Notes: a model not told the origin generated them from the letters alone. Shown: positions 7,718 to 16,272, counted from the first letter of the stretch. The stretch is 64,000 bases of DNA from Thermophilibacter immobilis (GCF_015277515.1 NZ_CP063767.1:186001-250000); one strand, 5' to 3'. Program-made: numbers and translations.

Positions 7718-8599
7718 ATGCTCGACATCAGGCGCGTCCTTGCGAGCAGGCCCTGCAAGCCGGACGGAGCGGTTCCCCGACCACTGCTCACTCCCTGGGG
7801 CGAGAAGATCGAGGCCGGCGAGGGGCGACCCGCGCCGCACCCGCACCCGCAGTTTGCGCGCGCGAGCTCCTGCCCGCTCAACGGCTGGTGGTACTACCAC
7901 TGCGATCACCTCGGCATGCTCGTGATGCAGGACATGGTGAGCGGGGGCGGCCCTCTCGACGCCTGGCAAACAAGCTATAAGCCCACGCTCTTCCGATGCT
8001 CCTGGAGCCGCCTGGAGGACCATACTTTGCGCGGCATGCGGGCCCTCGCGTCGGATGACGCTCGCTATTGCGCCGAGTGGACTCAGACGTGTCAGGGGAC
8101 CGTGCTCCACCTGCACAATCATCCCTGTATTGTGGCCTGATGCCTCTTCAACGAGGGCTGGGGGCAGTTCGATGCGACCAAGGCGTTCGTGATGGTGCGC
8201 GAGCTTGACCCGACCCGCGCAATTGACGCCACGAGCGGCTGGTACGACCAACGTTGCGGTGACTTCCTGAGCGTGCATAACTACTTCAGGCCGCTCGAGG
8301 TGTACCCGGATGACTCTCGTGCGCGCAGGGCCTTTCTCATCTCGGAGTTTGGCGGGCTGAGCCGCGCAGTTTCGGGTCATTGCGCGTTCGCATCCTCCTA
8401 CGGCTACGAGCAGCTCGACGACGTGGAGAGCTACGTCGCTTCGGTGCTCGCGCTTCTTGCCCAAATCGACGCGCTCGAGGAGCGGGGACTTGCCGGGTTT
8501 GTCTATACCCAGCTCTCCGACGTCGAGGAGGAGACGAACGGCCTGGTGACCTACGATCGACGCGTGGTCAAGCTCGACGGAATGCCTCGCAGCTCTTAG
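7718..8599 (+). pseudogene. Remnant of a glycoside hydrolase family 2 (beta-galactosidase/glucuronidase-like) gene
   Basis: From about 7880 the frame matches the catalytic barrel of GH2: WYYHCDHLGMLVMQDMVSGGG, then CLFNEGWGQFD (acid/base Glu), SVHNYFRP, ISEFGGLS (nucleophile Glu) and GFVYTQLSDVEEETNGL. A TGA at 8138-8140 replaces the Trp codon expected between CIVA and CLFNEGW. The N-terminal sugar-binding and immunoglobulin-like domains are absent, and 7718-7870 is only faintly alignable. The gene is therefore truncated and nonsense-mutated. The 5' gap, 7430-7717, holds nothing else coding. It contains runs of C and G at 7698-7711. The pseudogene end overlaps trmL by 4 bases, tail to tail. 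Confidence 0.85.
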
Positions 8600-9201
8600 C
8601 GAGCCGGCAGCTCCATGCCCCCGAAGCCGGTCTGGCGCAGGGCTTCGTAGAGGACGATGGCGACGGCGTTGGAGAGGTTGAGGGAGCTTATGCGGTGGTC
8701 CTCGGGGTTAATGAAGTTTCCGCAGATGTCCTGTTGTCGGAGGGCAGCGTGGTCGCGGCTTGGACTGCCTGCGGCCCACGTCTGGGCGTTGTTCAGCGAG
8801 GCGGCGTCTGGCAGCATGGGGATGCGCTCGCAGCTTTGTGGCAGCGAGGCGAGCACGTCGTCGGGGATGCCGGTGCTCTCCCTGCCAAAGACCAGGTAGT
8901 CGTCACGCGCGTGGGGCGTCTCGGCATAGGTACGACGTGCCTTCTTGGTGAGCAAATGCAGACGCGGCTCGAAGCCGGCCAGCTCAAAGCCATTACGCGT
9001 GAGGAAGTCGCTCCAGTTCTTATAGACGGTGACGTCGAGGCTGTCCCAGTATCCGAGGCCCGCCCGATGCAGCAGGTGGTCGTCCAGAGAGAAGCCGAGC
9101 GGTCCCACAAGGTGCAGGCGGGAGCCCGTGAGCACGCAGGTGCGCCCGATGTTGCCCGTGTTGGCGGGAATCTCCGGCTCGTACAGCACGACGTTGAGCA
9201 T
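8596..9201 (-). CDS. trmL: tRNA (cytidine/uridine-34-2'-O)-methyltransferase, SPOUT family
   Basis: 201 residues from the ATG at 9201, which has CGAGGAGG 6 bases before it. A longer reading to 9261 would run into a repeat. NTGNIGRTC near the N-terminus, LVFGRESTGIP and the C-terminal LNLSNAVAIVLYEALRQ are the three SPOUT knot motifs that bind S-adenosylmethionine. TrmL methylates the 2'-OH of the wobble base of tRNA-Leu isoacceptors. The protein is longer than E. coli TrmL (about 157 aa). An insert of about 40 residues after CERIPM (AASLNNAQTWAAG to GNFINPEDHRIS) precedes the last motif. Confidence 0.9.
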   Translation of the reverse strand: MLNVVLYEPEIPANTGNIGRTCVLTGSRLHLVGPLGFSLDDHLLHRAGLGYWDSLDVTVYKNWSDFLTRNGFELAGFEPRLHLLTKKARRTYAETPHARDDYLVFGRESTGIPDDVLASLPQSCERIPMLPDAASLNNAQTWAAGSPSRDHAALRQQDICGNFINPEDHRISSLNLSNAVAIVLYEALRQTGFGGMELPAR

Positions 9202-9234
9202 GATGCCTCCTCGTTCGCTGGAAATATCTGTCAA

Positions 9235-9491
9235 TCTGCGCAGTTTTGGCCTTCGACACACGTTTTGTCGAATCCCTGCGCAGTTTAGCTCTCCGACGCA
9301 CGTCCATTTGGGGTCTTCTGGATAAACCCTACTCCACCCGACAGATGGACCATGATAGATGGGCAGGTGAGAGGCTTGTTCTATCCGAACGATTGAGCCT
9401 ACTACTCAGCGGGGTCTCCAAAGGACGTGTACCGGGAGCCGAAACTGCGCAGCATTTTAGAAAAACGTGCATCGAAGGCCAAAACTGCGCG
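9235..9491. repeat. Large imperfect inverted repeat in the trmL/def-like gap
   Basis: The left arm, about 9235-9315 (CTGCGCAGTTTTGGCCTTCG, then GCACGT), and the right arm, about 9415-9491 (its reverse complement, ending CGAAGGCCAAAACTGCGC), are about 80 bases each around a 100-base centre. Identity is imperfect, but whole blocks match, including a second CTGCGCAGTTT in each arm. No convincing protein is encoded. It fills most of the 413-base gene-free gap 9202-9614, and it resembles a transposable or REP-type non-coding element. Confidence 0.6.
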
Positions 9492-9563
9492 ACGACGGCT
9501 TAGACATGAGGCTGGCAGCGTCGTGCCGTGCCGTAGGCATGTCGTCCGAGTGGTAGCTGCCGC

Positions 9564-9569
9564 TATAAT
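9564..9569 (+). promoter_or_regulatory. -10 box of the deformylase-like/UvrA-like operon
   Basis: A consensus TATAAT lies 45 bases before the ATG at 9615. The -35 region at the right spacing (GTCGTC, 9541-9546) is poor, so only the -10 is convincing. Confidence 0.45.
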
Positions 9570-9614
9570 GGCCTGCAGGACGCACGTCCATAACCCAAAC
9601 CTGAAGGGACCCCC

Positions 9615-10034
9615 ATGATCAAGGACCTGGTACAAGACGATGCGCTTCTCGCCACGCCGTGCGAGCCTGCTACCACCGCAGACGCCGCCGTCGCGATCGA
9701 CCTGGTCGACACGCTCGCCTCGCTTGACGAGGCCGTGTGCCTCGCCGCCAACCAGATTGGCATCACCAAGGCCGTCGTGGCCTACCAGGACGACAAGGGT
9801 CAGACGCACGTCATGTACAATCCCAAGCTCCTCATGGGGCTCTCGAGCTCCAAGCTTACCGAGAGCTGCCTGACGCACGAGGAGGAGACGAGCGTAACGC
9901 GCTTCGCAAAGATCAAGGTCGCGTATGACGAGCTTGACGGTGGCGTCCTCAAGTCTCATCGACGCGACTTCACAGGCTGGATCGCGCAGATGATTCAGCA
10001 CATGATTGACCACTGCAAGGGGAAGCTGGTCTAG
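9615..10034 (+). CDS. Peptide-deformylase-like protein with altered metal/catalytic motif
   Basis: 139 residues. The three deformylase motifs are recognisable: CLAANQIG (motif 1, residues 42-49), ESCLT with metal-ligand Cys85 (motif 2) and QHMIDH (128-133; motif 3). In true deformylases motif 3 is HExxH. Here the catalytic Glu is Met130, while ligands H129 and H133 remain. Motif 2 is also ESCLT where EGCLS is usual. The protein may still bind metal but is unlikely to deformylate formyl-methionine by the normal mechanism. The start follows AAGGGACCCCC. The stop is 4 bases before the UvrA-like start, so the two genes are coupled. A true def gene is presumably elsewhere. Confidence 0.75.
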   Translation: MIKDLVQDDALLATPCEPATTADAAVAIDLVDTLASLDEAVCLAANQIGITKAVVAYQDDKGQTHVMYNPKLLMGLSSSKLTESCLTHEEETSVTRFAKIKVAYDELDGGVLKSHRRDFTGWIAQMIQHMIDHCKGKLV

Positions 10035-10038
10035 CCCC

Positions 10039-12573
10039 ATGCCCTCGCGCAAAAGCCCGGATTCGGGCTCCGCGCGCGGCCGAATCCCCGATCACATCGA
10101 GGTACATGGTGCGCGCGTTCATAACCTCAAGAACGTCGACGTGGACGTGCCCCTGCATGAGCTGGTGGGGATCGCGGGCGTCTCGGGATCGGGAAAGTCG
10201 TCCCTGGCGCTGGGCGTGCTCTATGCCGAGGGCTCGCGTCGCTATCTGGAGGCGCTCTCTACCTATACGCGTCGCCGCCTTACGCAGGCGCGCGGCGCAG
10301 CGGTCGACGAGGTCCGCTACGTTCCGGCGGCGCTTGCGCTTCACCAACGCCCGGGCGTGCCGGGCGTGCGCAGCACCTTTGGTACCATGTCTGAGCTGCT
10401 TAACGGCCTGCGTCTGCTCTTCTCGCGCGCGGGCGGCCACGTGTGCCCGTCGTGCGGGGCGCATGCGTCTCCCACGCTGGCCGTGGCGGCCGGCCGGCCG
10501 ATCCGCTGTCCCCGGTGCGGCACCGAGTTCGAGGGTCCCAGCGCGGAGGGTCTGGCCTTTAACAGCGGCGGCGCCTGTCCTACCTGCGAGGGAACGGGCG
10601 TTGTGCGCACCGTGAACGAGGCTGCGCTTGTGCCGGACGAGTCCATCTCCATCGACGACGGGGCCGTGCTACCATGGGGGACGCTCATGTGGGACCTCAT
10701 GAAGCAGGTCTGCCGTGAGATGGGCGTGCGCACGGACGTGCCGTTCTCCGAGCTCACCGTCGCCGAGCGTGACGTTGTCTTTCATGGGCCTGCCGAGAAG
10801 AGGCATATCCTCTACCGGCCCAAGAAAGGGGACAGCCTCGCCGAGCTGGACTTCACGTACTACAACGCAATCTACACGGTGGAGAACGCCCTGGCCAAGG
10901 TCAAGGACGAGAAGGGTCTCAAGCGCGTGGCACGCTTCCTCACCGAGGGAACGTGCCCGGACTGCGGGGGCACGCGGCTCTCGGCTGCGGCGCGCGGTCC
11001 CCAGGTCGCGGGCATCAACTTGGCCGAGGCCACGGCGATGACGCTCGACGAGCTTTCGGGCTGGGTCGCGGCCGTGCCCCAGAGCCTGCCGGCCGAGATG
11101 CGCCCGATGGCCCAGAGCATCTGCGACTCGTTCGCCCACACGGCGCGGCGCCTGCTCGACCTGGGTCTTGGCTACCTCTCGCTCGACCGTGCGGCGGCGA
11201 CTCTCTCCACGGGCGAGCGCCAGCGCGTGCAGTTGGCCCGCGCCGTGCGCAACCGTACGACCGGAGTGCTCTACGTGCTCGACGAGCCTTCCATCGGGCT
11301 GCACCCCTCCAACGTGGACGGCCTTCTGGGCGTGATGCGCGACCTTCTGGTGGACGGGAACTCCGTGGTGATGGTTGACCACGACGTGCGCATCCTCGCC
11401 CAGACGGACCACCTGATTGAGATGGGCCCCGGCGCGGGCGCGGACGGAGGGCGCGTGGTCGCGCAGGGTACGGTGGAGGAGGTCGCAGTCAACCCGGCGT
11501 CTCGTATCGGTGGCTTTCTCACGGGACAGAAGAGCACGCGCACACGACCGCGCGCTGCCGCTGACAAGCTCTTTGACCTGGGGTTCATTCATCTGGAGAC
11601 AGGTGCCCTCCATACGGTGCGGCCCCTCTCGGTCGACGTGCCGCGCGCACGCCTCGTAGTCGTGACCGGCGTCTCGGGCTCGGGCAAGACCACGCTCGTC
11701 CTGGAGACCCTGGTGCCGGCCCTTGTGGCGCAGGCTGCGGGTGAGCCCCTACCTGCTCACGTGCGCGCCCTCGACGCCGAGGGGGTGCGGCGCGTGAACC
11801 TTATCGACGCGAGCCCGATCGGCATCAACGTGCGCTCGACGGTGGCCACCTACTCCGGCGTTCACGACGAGCTGCGCCGCGCCTACGCCCGTACCGATCA
11901 GGCCAAGGTTGCAGGATACAAGGCAGGTGACTTTTCGTACAACACGGGACGACTGCGTTGTTCTACCTGCGACGGAACGGGACAGGTGTCGCTCGACGTG
12001 CAGTTCCTGCCCGATGTGGTTATCGACTGTCCCGATTGCGGGGGCACGCGCTATGCACGGGAAGCCTCGTCCGTCCGCCGTCCTCCCGAGGGGGCGCCGG
12101 CGGGAACCGGCCTCGCGCTGCCGCAGCTCATGGCGCTCAGTGTCGACGAGGCCCTTGACGCATGCGGTGACCTCAAGCGCGTGGCCTCGCGGTTGCAGAC
12201 GCTGCACGATCTGGGGCTGGGCTACCTCATGCTCGGTGAGGCCACACCCGCGCTCTCGGGTGGCGAGGCGCAGCGGCTCAAGCTCGCGAGCGAGATGGGC
12301 CGCGCCCAGGACGATGCGGTATTTGTCTTTGACGAGCCCACCATTGGGCTGCATCCGCTTGACGTGCGGACGCTGCTCTCGGTGTTCCAAAGGCTTGTCG
12401 AGGCGGGCGCGACCGTGGTGGTCATCGAGCACGACCTCGACGTTATTGCCAGCGCGGACTATGTCATCGATCTGGGGCCCGGCGGCGGCGCGGCGGGCGG
12501 GCGCATCGTGGCCACCGGCACGCCCGAAGAGGTCGCGGCGAACCCACGGAGCGTGACTGGGCGTTACCTCTAG
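10039..12573 (+). CDS. UvrA-like excinuclease ATPase (UvrA2 class)
   Basis: 844 residues from the ATG at 10039. A TTG at 10006 would add 11 residues inside the previous gene. There are two ABC halves. Half 1 has Walker A GVSGSGKSS, zinc-finger pairs CPSC/CPRC and CPTC/CPDC, signature LSTGERQR and Walker B LYVLDEPSIGLHP. Half 2 has GVSGSGKTT, CSTC/CPDC, LSGGEAQR and VFDEPTIGLHP. UvrA dimers scan DNA for bulky lesions. This protein is about 100 residues shorter than canonical UvrA (about 940) and fits the UvrA2 group, which has been linked to DNA-damaging antibiotic tolerance in some actinomycetes. The first signature has T where G is usual. Confidence 0.85.
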   Translation: MPSRKSPDSGSARGRIPDHIEVHGARVHNLKNVDVDVPLHELVGIAGVSGSGKSSLALGVLYAEGSRRYLEALSTYTRRRLTQARGAAVDEVRYVPAALALHQRPGVPGVRSTFGTMSELLNGLRLLFSRAGGHVCPSCGAHASPTLAVAAGRPIRCPRCGTEFEGPSAEGLAFNSGGACPTCEGTGVVRTVNEAALVPDESISIDDGAVLPWGTLMWDLMKQVCREMGVRTDVPFSELTVAERDVVFHGPAEKRHILYRPKKGDSLAELDFTYYNAIYTVENALAKVKDEKGLKRVARFLTEGTCPDCGGTRLSAAARGPQVAGINLAEATAMTLDELSGWVAAVPQSLPAEMRPMAQSICDSFAHTARRLLDLGLGYLSLDRAAATLSTGERQRVQLARAVRNRTTGVLYVLDEPSIGLHPSNVDGLLGVMRDLLVDGNSVVMVDHDVRILAQTDHLIEMGPGAGADGGRVVAQGTVEEVAVNPASRIGGFLTGQKSTRTRPRAAADKLFDLGFIHLETGALHTVRPLSVDVPRARLVVVTGVSGSGKTTLVLETLVPALVAQAAGEPLPAHVRALDAEGVRRVNLIDASPIGINVRSTVATYSGVHDELRRAYARTDQAKVAGYKAGDFSYNTGRLRCSTCDGTGQVSLDVQFLPDVVIDCPDCGGTRYAREASSVRRPPEGAPAGTGLALPQLMALSVDEALDACGDLKRVASRLQTLHDLGLGYLMLGEATPALSGGEAQRLKLASEMGRAQDDAVFVFDEPTIGLHPLDVRTLLSVFQRLVEAGATVVVIEHDLDVIASADYVIDLGPGGGAAGGRIVATGTPEEVAANPRSVTGRYL

Positions 12574-12601
12574 AGACGCGGCACCGATCACGCTCGGGGT
12601 G

Positions 12602-12970
12602 CTACGCGTTGTGGACGGCCTCGATGTTGTTGCCCTCGGGATCGTGCACGAAGGCGGCATAGTAGTTCGGGCCGTAGTCGGGGCGAGGACCGGGCTTGCC
12701 GTTGTCGGTGGCGCCAGCCTTGAGTGCGGCGTCGTAGAAGGCCTGTACCGAGGCCTCATCGGCGGCGGTGAAGGCGATGTGGACCGGTGTGGGCGTCGCG
12801 CCCTGCTTGGCGGTGGAAACCCAGACGGAGTCCGCGTCGGAGGCATCGGCGAAGCACACCGATCCGGGGTGCTCAAAGGCCTGCGTATAGCCAATCGGTG
12901 CAAGCGCGGCCCCGTAGAACGCCTTTGCGCGGTTGAAGTCCAGCGTGTTTATGGTGAGATGGTTGATCAT
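12602..12970 (-). CDS. VOC-superfamily (glyoxalase/bleomycin-resistance-like) protein
   Basis: 122 residues from the ATG at 12970, with AAGGAGTGCGCA before it. Two beta-alpha-beta-beta-beta units are visible. The first begins MINHLTINTLDFNRAKAFYGAAL. The second includes VHIAFTAADEASVQAFYDAAL and ends FVHDPEGNNIEAVHN, in which the Glu near the end is a typical metal ligand. Such small dimeric proteins act as metal-dependent lyases, isomerases or drug-sequestering proteins, and substrate is not predictable. It faces the UvrA-like gene tail to tail across 28 bases. Confidence 0.85.
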   Translation of the reverse strand: MINHLTINTLDFNRAKAFYGAALAPIGYTQAFEHPGSVCFADASDADSVWVSTAKQGATPTPVHIAFTAADEASVQAFYDAALKAGATDNGKPGPRPDYGPNYYAAFVHDPEGNNIEAVHNA

Positions 12971-13082
12971 TGCGCACTCCTTCTCGACGACGGGGGCAGC
13001 CCCCTCCCCTTTGCACGAACACTCTAATTGTTCCCTACTGGCACCGTGGCGTGCAGGTGGAACGCGACTCCATTCTGGGGGC

Positions 13083-13745
13083 TCAGCAGCGATGGGCACT
13101 CGGGCAGATGTCCTCGAGCACGCAGCCGTCGCAGAGGGGGCCACGTGCGTGGCAGGTCTCGCGCCCGTGGCGAATCCACTGGTGGTTGACTGGCCCCCAG
13201 AGCTCGCGGGGGAGCAGGGCGAGGAGGTCCTGCTCGGTCTTGAGGGGCTCCTTCTCGTGAGTCTTGGGTGAGAGGCCCAGACGGTGCGCGATGCGGTTGA
13301 CGTGCGTGTCCACTGCGATGCCCTCGACGATGCCAAAGCTGACATTAAGGACGATGTTGGCCGTCTTGCGCCCCACGCCCGGCAGGCGGGTGAGCTCAGC
13401 CATCGTGTGCGGGACCTCGCCACCAAAGTTCGAGACGATCATCTGGGCGGCCTCCACGCAGTGCGTGGCCTTGGTCTTGTAGAAGCCAAGCGAGTGAATG
13501 ATTTGGGCGATCTCCACGGGCGTTGCCGCCGCCATGGCCTCGGGTGTGGGAAAGCGCACGAAGAGTGCCGGTGTGACCCTGTTGACCTGTGCGTCCGTGG
13601 TCTGCGCGGAGAGAAGCACCGAGATGACCAGATGGAACGGGTCCGTGTGGTCGAGGAAGCACTCGACGGGACCGTACTTCTCGTCAAGGCGTCGGCACAC
13701 CTCGATGGCGCGCTCCACCTTGGCTTTTTTGGTCTCTCGCGGCAT
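13083..13745 (-). CDS. nth: Endonuclease III (base-excision DNA glycosylase/AP lyase)
   Basis: 220 residues from the ATG at 13745, preferred over 13775 because of AAGGGAG just upstream. The helix-hairpin-helix LPGVGRKTANIV carries catalytic K127, and D146 is in AVDTHVNR. The C-terminus has the four iron-sulfur cysteines spaced C-x6-C-x2-C-x5-C (C198, C205, C208, C214). It removes oxidised pyrimidines and nicks at abasic sites. Length and motifs are canonical. It diverges from a decayed methyltransferase gene. Confidence 0.95.
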   Translation of the reverse strand: MPRETKKAKVERAIEVCRRLDEKYGPVECFLDHTDPFHLVISVLLSAQTTDAQVNRVTPALFVRFPTPEAMAAATPVEIAQIIHSLGFYKTKATHCVEAAQMIVSNFGGEVPHTMAELTRLPGVGRKTANIVLNVSFGIVEGIAVDTHVNRIAHRLGLSPKTHEKEPLKTEQDLLALLPRELWGPVNHQWIRHGRETCHARGPLCDGCVLEDICPSAHRC

Positions 13746-13811
13746 GAGTCTCCCTTGGTTGGCGTCTGCGTTCATACTGAGATGATAAAACGTGAGGCGC
13801 GAGGAGTCGCG

Positions 13812-14521
13812 ATGAACATCAGCTGGGATGCAGCGGGATACGAGAAGGCTTCTTGCTCGTGCCCGCCTACGGGCGGGGTGTAATCGATCTGATTGACGCG
13901 CGGCCGGGAGCCACCTGTCTCGACTTGGGCTACGGAAACGGGGCGCTCACGGTAGAGCTGCGGCGGCGTGGGCTCGACGCCTTTGGCGGGACGCCTCGGC
14001 CGAGATGATTGGGCTCGCGCGCGCCCGCCACCCCGACCTGCGCTTTGTGAGGGTCGACGCCACGAACTTCACGCTGGGCGAGCCCGTCGACGTAGTCTTC
14101 TCCAACGCGATGCTGCGCTGGATTGATTGCGAGAAGCACCCCGACGCCCTGGCCTGCGTGTCGGCCGCCCTTGCGCCTCGGGGCCAGTTCGTCTTTGAGT
14201 GCGGGGGTCGCGACTGCTGCGCGCGCATTCACGGGGCTCTCGCGCGAGTGTTCGTTGTTGCGCGCGGACGGGGCTACGAGATTCCGTTCTGGTTTCCCAC
14301 GGTTGGGGGGGGGGTACGCGCCGCTCGTAGAGGCTGCGGGCCTGCGGGTGACGCATGCGGAGCTCTTCGATCGGCCCATGAGGCCGGCAGGTTCGGAGGG
14401 CATGGCGGATTGGATTCACCTGTTCGTGAAGCGCCCGTTTGCAGACGTGCCCACAGATGAGGTGGATGCCATCGTGGCGGAGGCGGTGGACGACCTGCGC
14501 ATGCGTGCCGTGCAGGCGTGA
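13812..14521 (+). pseudogene. Frameshifted class I SAM-dependent methyltransferase
   Basis: Pieces in three frames join into one methyltransferase. MNISWDAAGYEK begins at 13812. Then YGRGVIDLIDARPGATCLDLGYGNGALTVELRRRGLDAFG holds the SAM loop. MIGLARARHPDLRFVRVDATNF and FSNAMLRWI start at 14005. YAPLVEAAGLRVTHAELFDRPM to RMRAVQA follows. Breaks fall near 13860, near 13985 (a short deletion where V/DASAEM is expected) and at a G-run (14306-14315). The SAM motif has Tyr where Cys is usual (DLGYGNG). Three lesions argue for a true pseudogene, although homopolymer errors could explain one. Confidence 0.8.
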
Positions 14522-14560
14522 CGGGGTCTGGATGCATCAGCAATCTTCGGACCCCGCCTG

Positions 14561-14643
14561 AAGTTCAATTTCGTTGTGCTAGAGTGGACCAAAGTTGAAC
14601 TTCTTGCAACGATAAGTTCAATTTAAGGAGCAAAATTGAACTT
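14561..14643 (+). promoter_or_regulatory. Four 11-bp operator-like repeats before the HTH-aminotransferase gene
   Basis: AAGTTCAATTT occurs at 14561-14571 and 14614-14624, its exact reverse complement AAATTGAACTT at 14633-14643, and the palindromic variant AAGTTGAACTT at 14592-14602. Centre spacings are 31, 22 and 19 bases. The last copy lies right against the Shine-Dalgarno sequence AAGGAGG (14645-14651). A cluster like this at the promoter of a gene with its own DNA-binding domain suggests autoregulation. Binding is inferred. Confidence 0.65.
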
Positions 14644-14655
14644 CAAGGAGGCCTC

Positions 14656-16170
14656 GTGCGGAACCATACGTTTTCCGATCGGCTCGGTGTGATTTTGGAC
14701 CAGAGGGGGCTCAAGCAGGCCGATCTGGTTCGCATGGCTGCCGAACGAGGCAAGAAGCTCGGAAAGAGCCAGGTCAGCCAATACGTGAGTGGCAAGGTCA
14801 CGCCGCGCCGCGACGTCCTCGAGCTTCTCACCAGCATTTTGGGCGTCGAGGAGGACTGGCTCGACGGGACGAATCCCGCTGCTGAGCCTGCGCTCGCGCC
14901 TATCTTCACACCTGCGCCCCCCTCTCAAGACCCCACTCAAAGGAGCACTGCCATGCGCGAGTTCAAGAAGTCGTCCAAGCTGGAGAACGTTCTCTATGAC
15001 GTGCGCGGGCCCGTCGTCGATGAGGCGGCGCGCATGGAGGCCGAAGGCCAGCGCATCTTGAAGCTCAACATCGGCAATCCCGCGCCGTTTGGCTTTCGCA
15101 CCCCCGACGAGGTCGTAAGCGACATGCGCCAGCAGCTCACGGACTGCGAGGGCTACTCGGACTCGCGCGGCCTCTTCTCCGCGCGCAAGGCGATCATGCA
15201 GTACGCGCAGCTCAAGAACCTCCCCAACGTGGACATGGAGGGCATCTACACGGGCAACGGCGTCTCCGAGCTCATCCAGCTCTGCATGCAGGCGCTGCTC
15301 GACAACGGCGACGAGATCCTCATCCCCAGCCCCGACTACCCGCTCTGGACGGCCTGCGCGACCCTGGCCGGCGGCACCCCCGTCCACTACCTCTGCGACG
15401 AGGACGCCGGCTGGTACCCCGATCTCGCCGACATGGAGTCCAAGGTCACGCCGCGTACCAAGGCGCTCGTCATCATCAACCCCAACAACCCCACGGGTGC
15501 CGTCTACCCGCGCGAGGTTCTCGAGGAGATTGCGGAGCTCGCCCGTCGCCACCAGCTCATGATCTTCTCGGACGAGATCTACGACCGCCTGTGCATGGAC
15601 GGCGAGAAGCACGTCTCCATTGCGAGCCTCGTGCCCGACCTGTTCTGCGTCACGTTCTCCGGCCTCTCCAAGAGCCACATGGTGGCCGGCTACCGCATCG
15701 GCTGGATGGTGCTCTCGGGCAACAAGCGCTGCGCGCGCGACTTCGTCCTGGGCATCAACATGCTCTCCAACATGCGTCTGTGCTCCAACGTGCCCGCACA
15801 GTCCATCGTGCAGACGGCCTTGGGCGGCTATCAGAGCGTCGAGCGCTACGTGGAGCCCGGCGGGCGCATCCTGGAGCAGCGCGACTACGTCTATGAGGCG
15901 CTTAATGCCATCGACGGCGTCACGGCGGTCAAGCCCAAGGCGGCGTTCTACATCTTTCCCAAGATTGACGCCAAGAAGTTCAACATCACCGACGACGAGC
16001 AGTTCGCGCTCGATCTCCTGCACGAGAAGCGCATCCTGGTCACGCGCGGCGGTGGGTTCAACTGGGACAAGCCGGATCACTTCCGCGTGGTCTACCTGCC
16101 ACGCATGGGCGTGCTGCACGAGTGCATGGAGGACCTTGCCGACTTCCTGTCAGACTATCGTCAGGCATAG
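14656..16170 (+). CDS. Fusion of an XRE-type helix-turn-helix with a class I/II aminotransferase (AlaA-like)
   Basis: 504 residues from a GTG start 4 bases after AAGGAGG. Residues 1-70 form an XRE/Cro HTH (FSDRLGVILDQRGLKQADLVRMA, GKSQVSQYVSGKVTPRRDVLELLTSILGV). A Pro-rich linker (about 72-97) follows, then a complete PLP aminotransferase of the alanine/valine type. The latter shows LNIGNPAPFGF, NPNNPTGAVY, SDEIYDRL, the PLP lysine K339 in SGLSKSH, and GYRIGW. AlaA-type enzymes transfer the amino group between alanine/pyruvate and glutamate. The PLP fold is intact, so the protein may be both enzyme and metabolite-responsive regulator of itself through the four upstream repeats. Internal ATG 14953 could yield the enzyme alone. 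Confidence 0.9.
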   Translation: MRNHTFSDRLGVILDQRGLKQADLVRMAAERGKKLGKSQVSQYVSGKVTPRRDVLELLTSILGVEEDWLDGTNPAAEPALAPIFTPAPPSQDPTQRSTAMREFKKSSKLENVLYDVRGPVVDEAARMEAEGQRILKLNIGNPAPFGFRTPDEVVSDMRQQLTDCEGYSDSRGLFSARKAIMQYAQLKNLPNVDMEGIYTGNGVSELIQLCMQALLDNGDEILIPSPDYPLWTACATLAGGTPVHYLCDEDAGWYPDLADMESKVTPRTKALVIINPNNPTGAVYPREVLEEIAELARRHQLMIFSDEIYDRLCMDGEKHVSIASLVPDLFCVTFSGLSKSHMVAGYRIGWMVLSGNKRCARDFVLGINMLSNMRLCSNVPAQSIVQTALGGYQSVERYVEPGGRILEQRDYVYEALNAIDGVTAVKPKAAFYIFPKIDAKKFNITDDEQFALDLLHEKRILVTRGGGFNWDKPDHFRVVYLPRMGVLHECMEDLADFLSDYRQA

Positions 16171-16272
16171 CGAAGCGACGGGGAGACCCCGCAGCAGGTC
16201 CGCGCCTTTCCTGTGGATATGTGCTCGTGCGGTTCGCGCAGGTGGATTGCACGTACACTAAACAGCAGTATC

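Noticed and set aside
8138-8140. TGA in the GH2 relic as a possible selenocysteine codon
   Set aside because: The expected residue is Trp and the N-terminal half is missing, so a nonsense mutation in a pseudogene is simpler.
8596-9261. Longer trmL reading from 9261
   Set aside because: The first 20 codons lie in a repeat element and lack a ribosome site; 9201 has a good one.
14623-16119. 498-codon minus-strand frame opposite the HTH-aminotransferase
   Set aside because: High-GC mirror frame, no motif, and it overlaps a well-supported gene completely.
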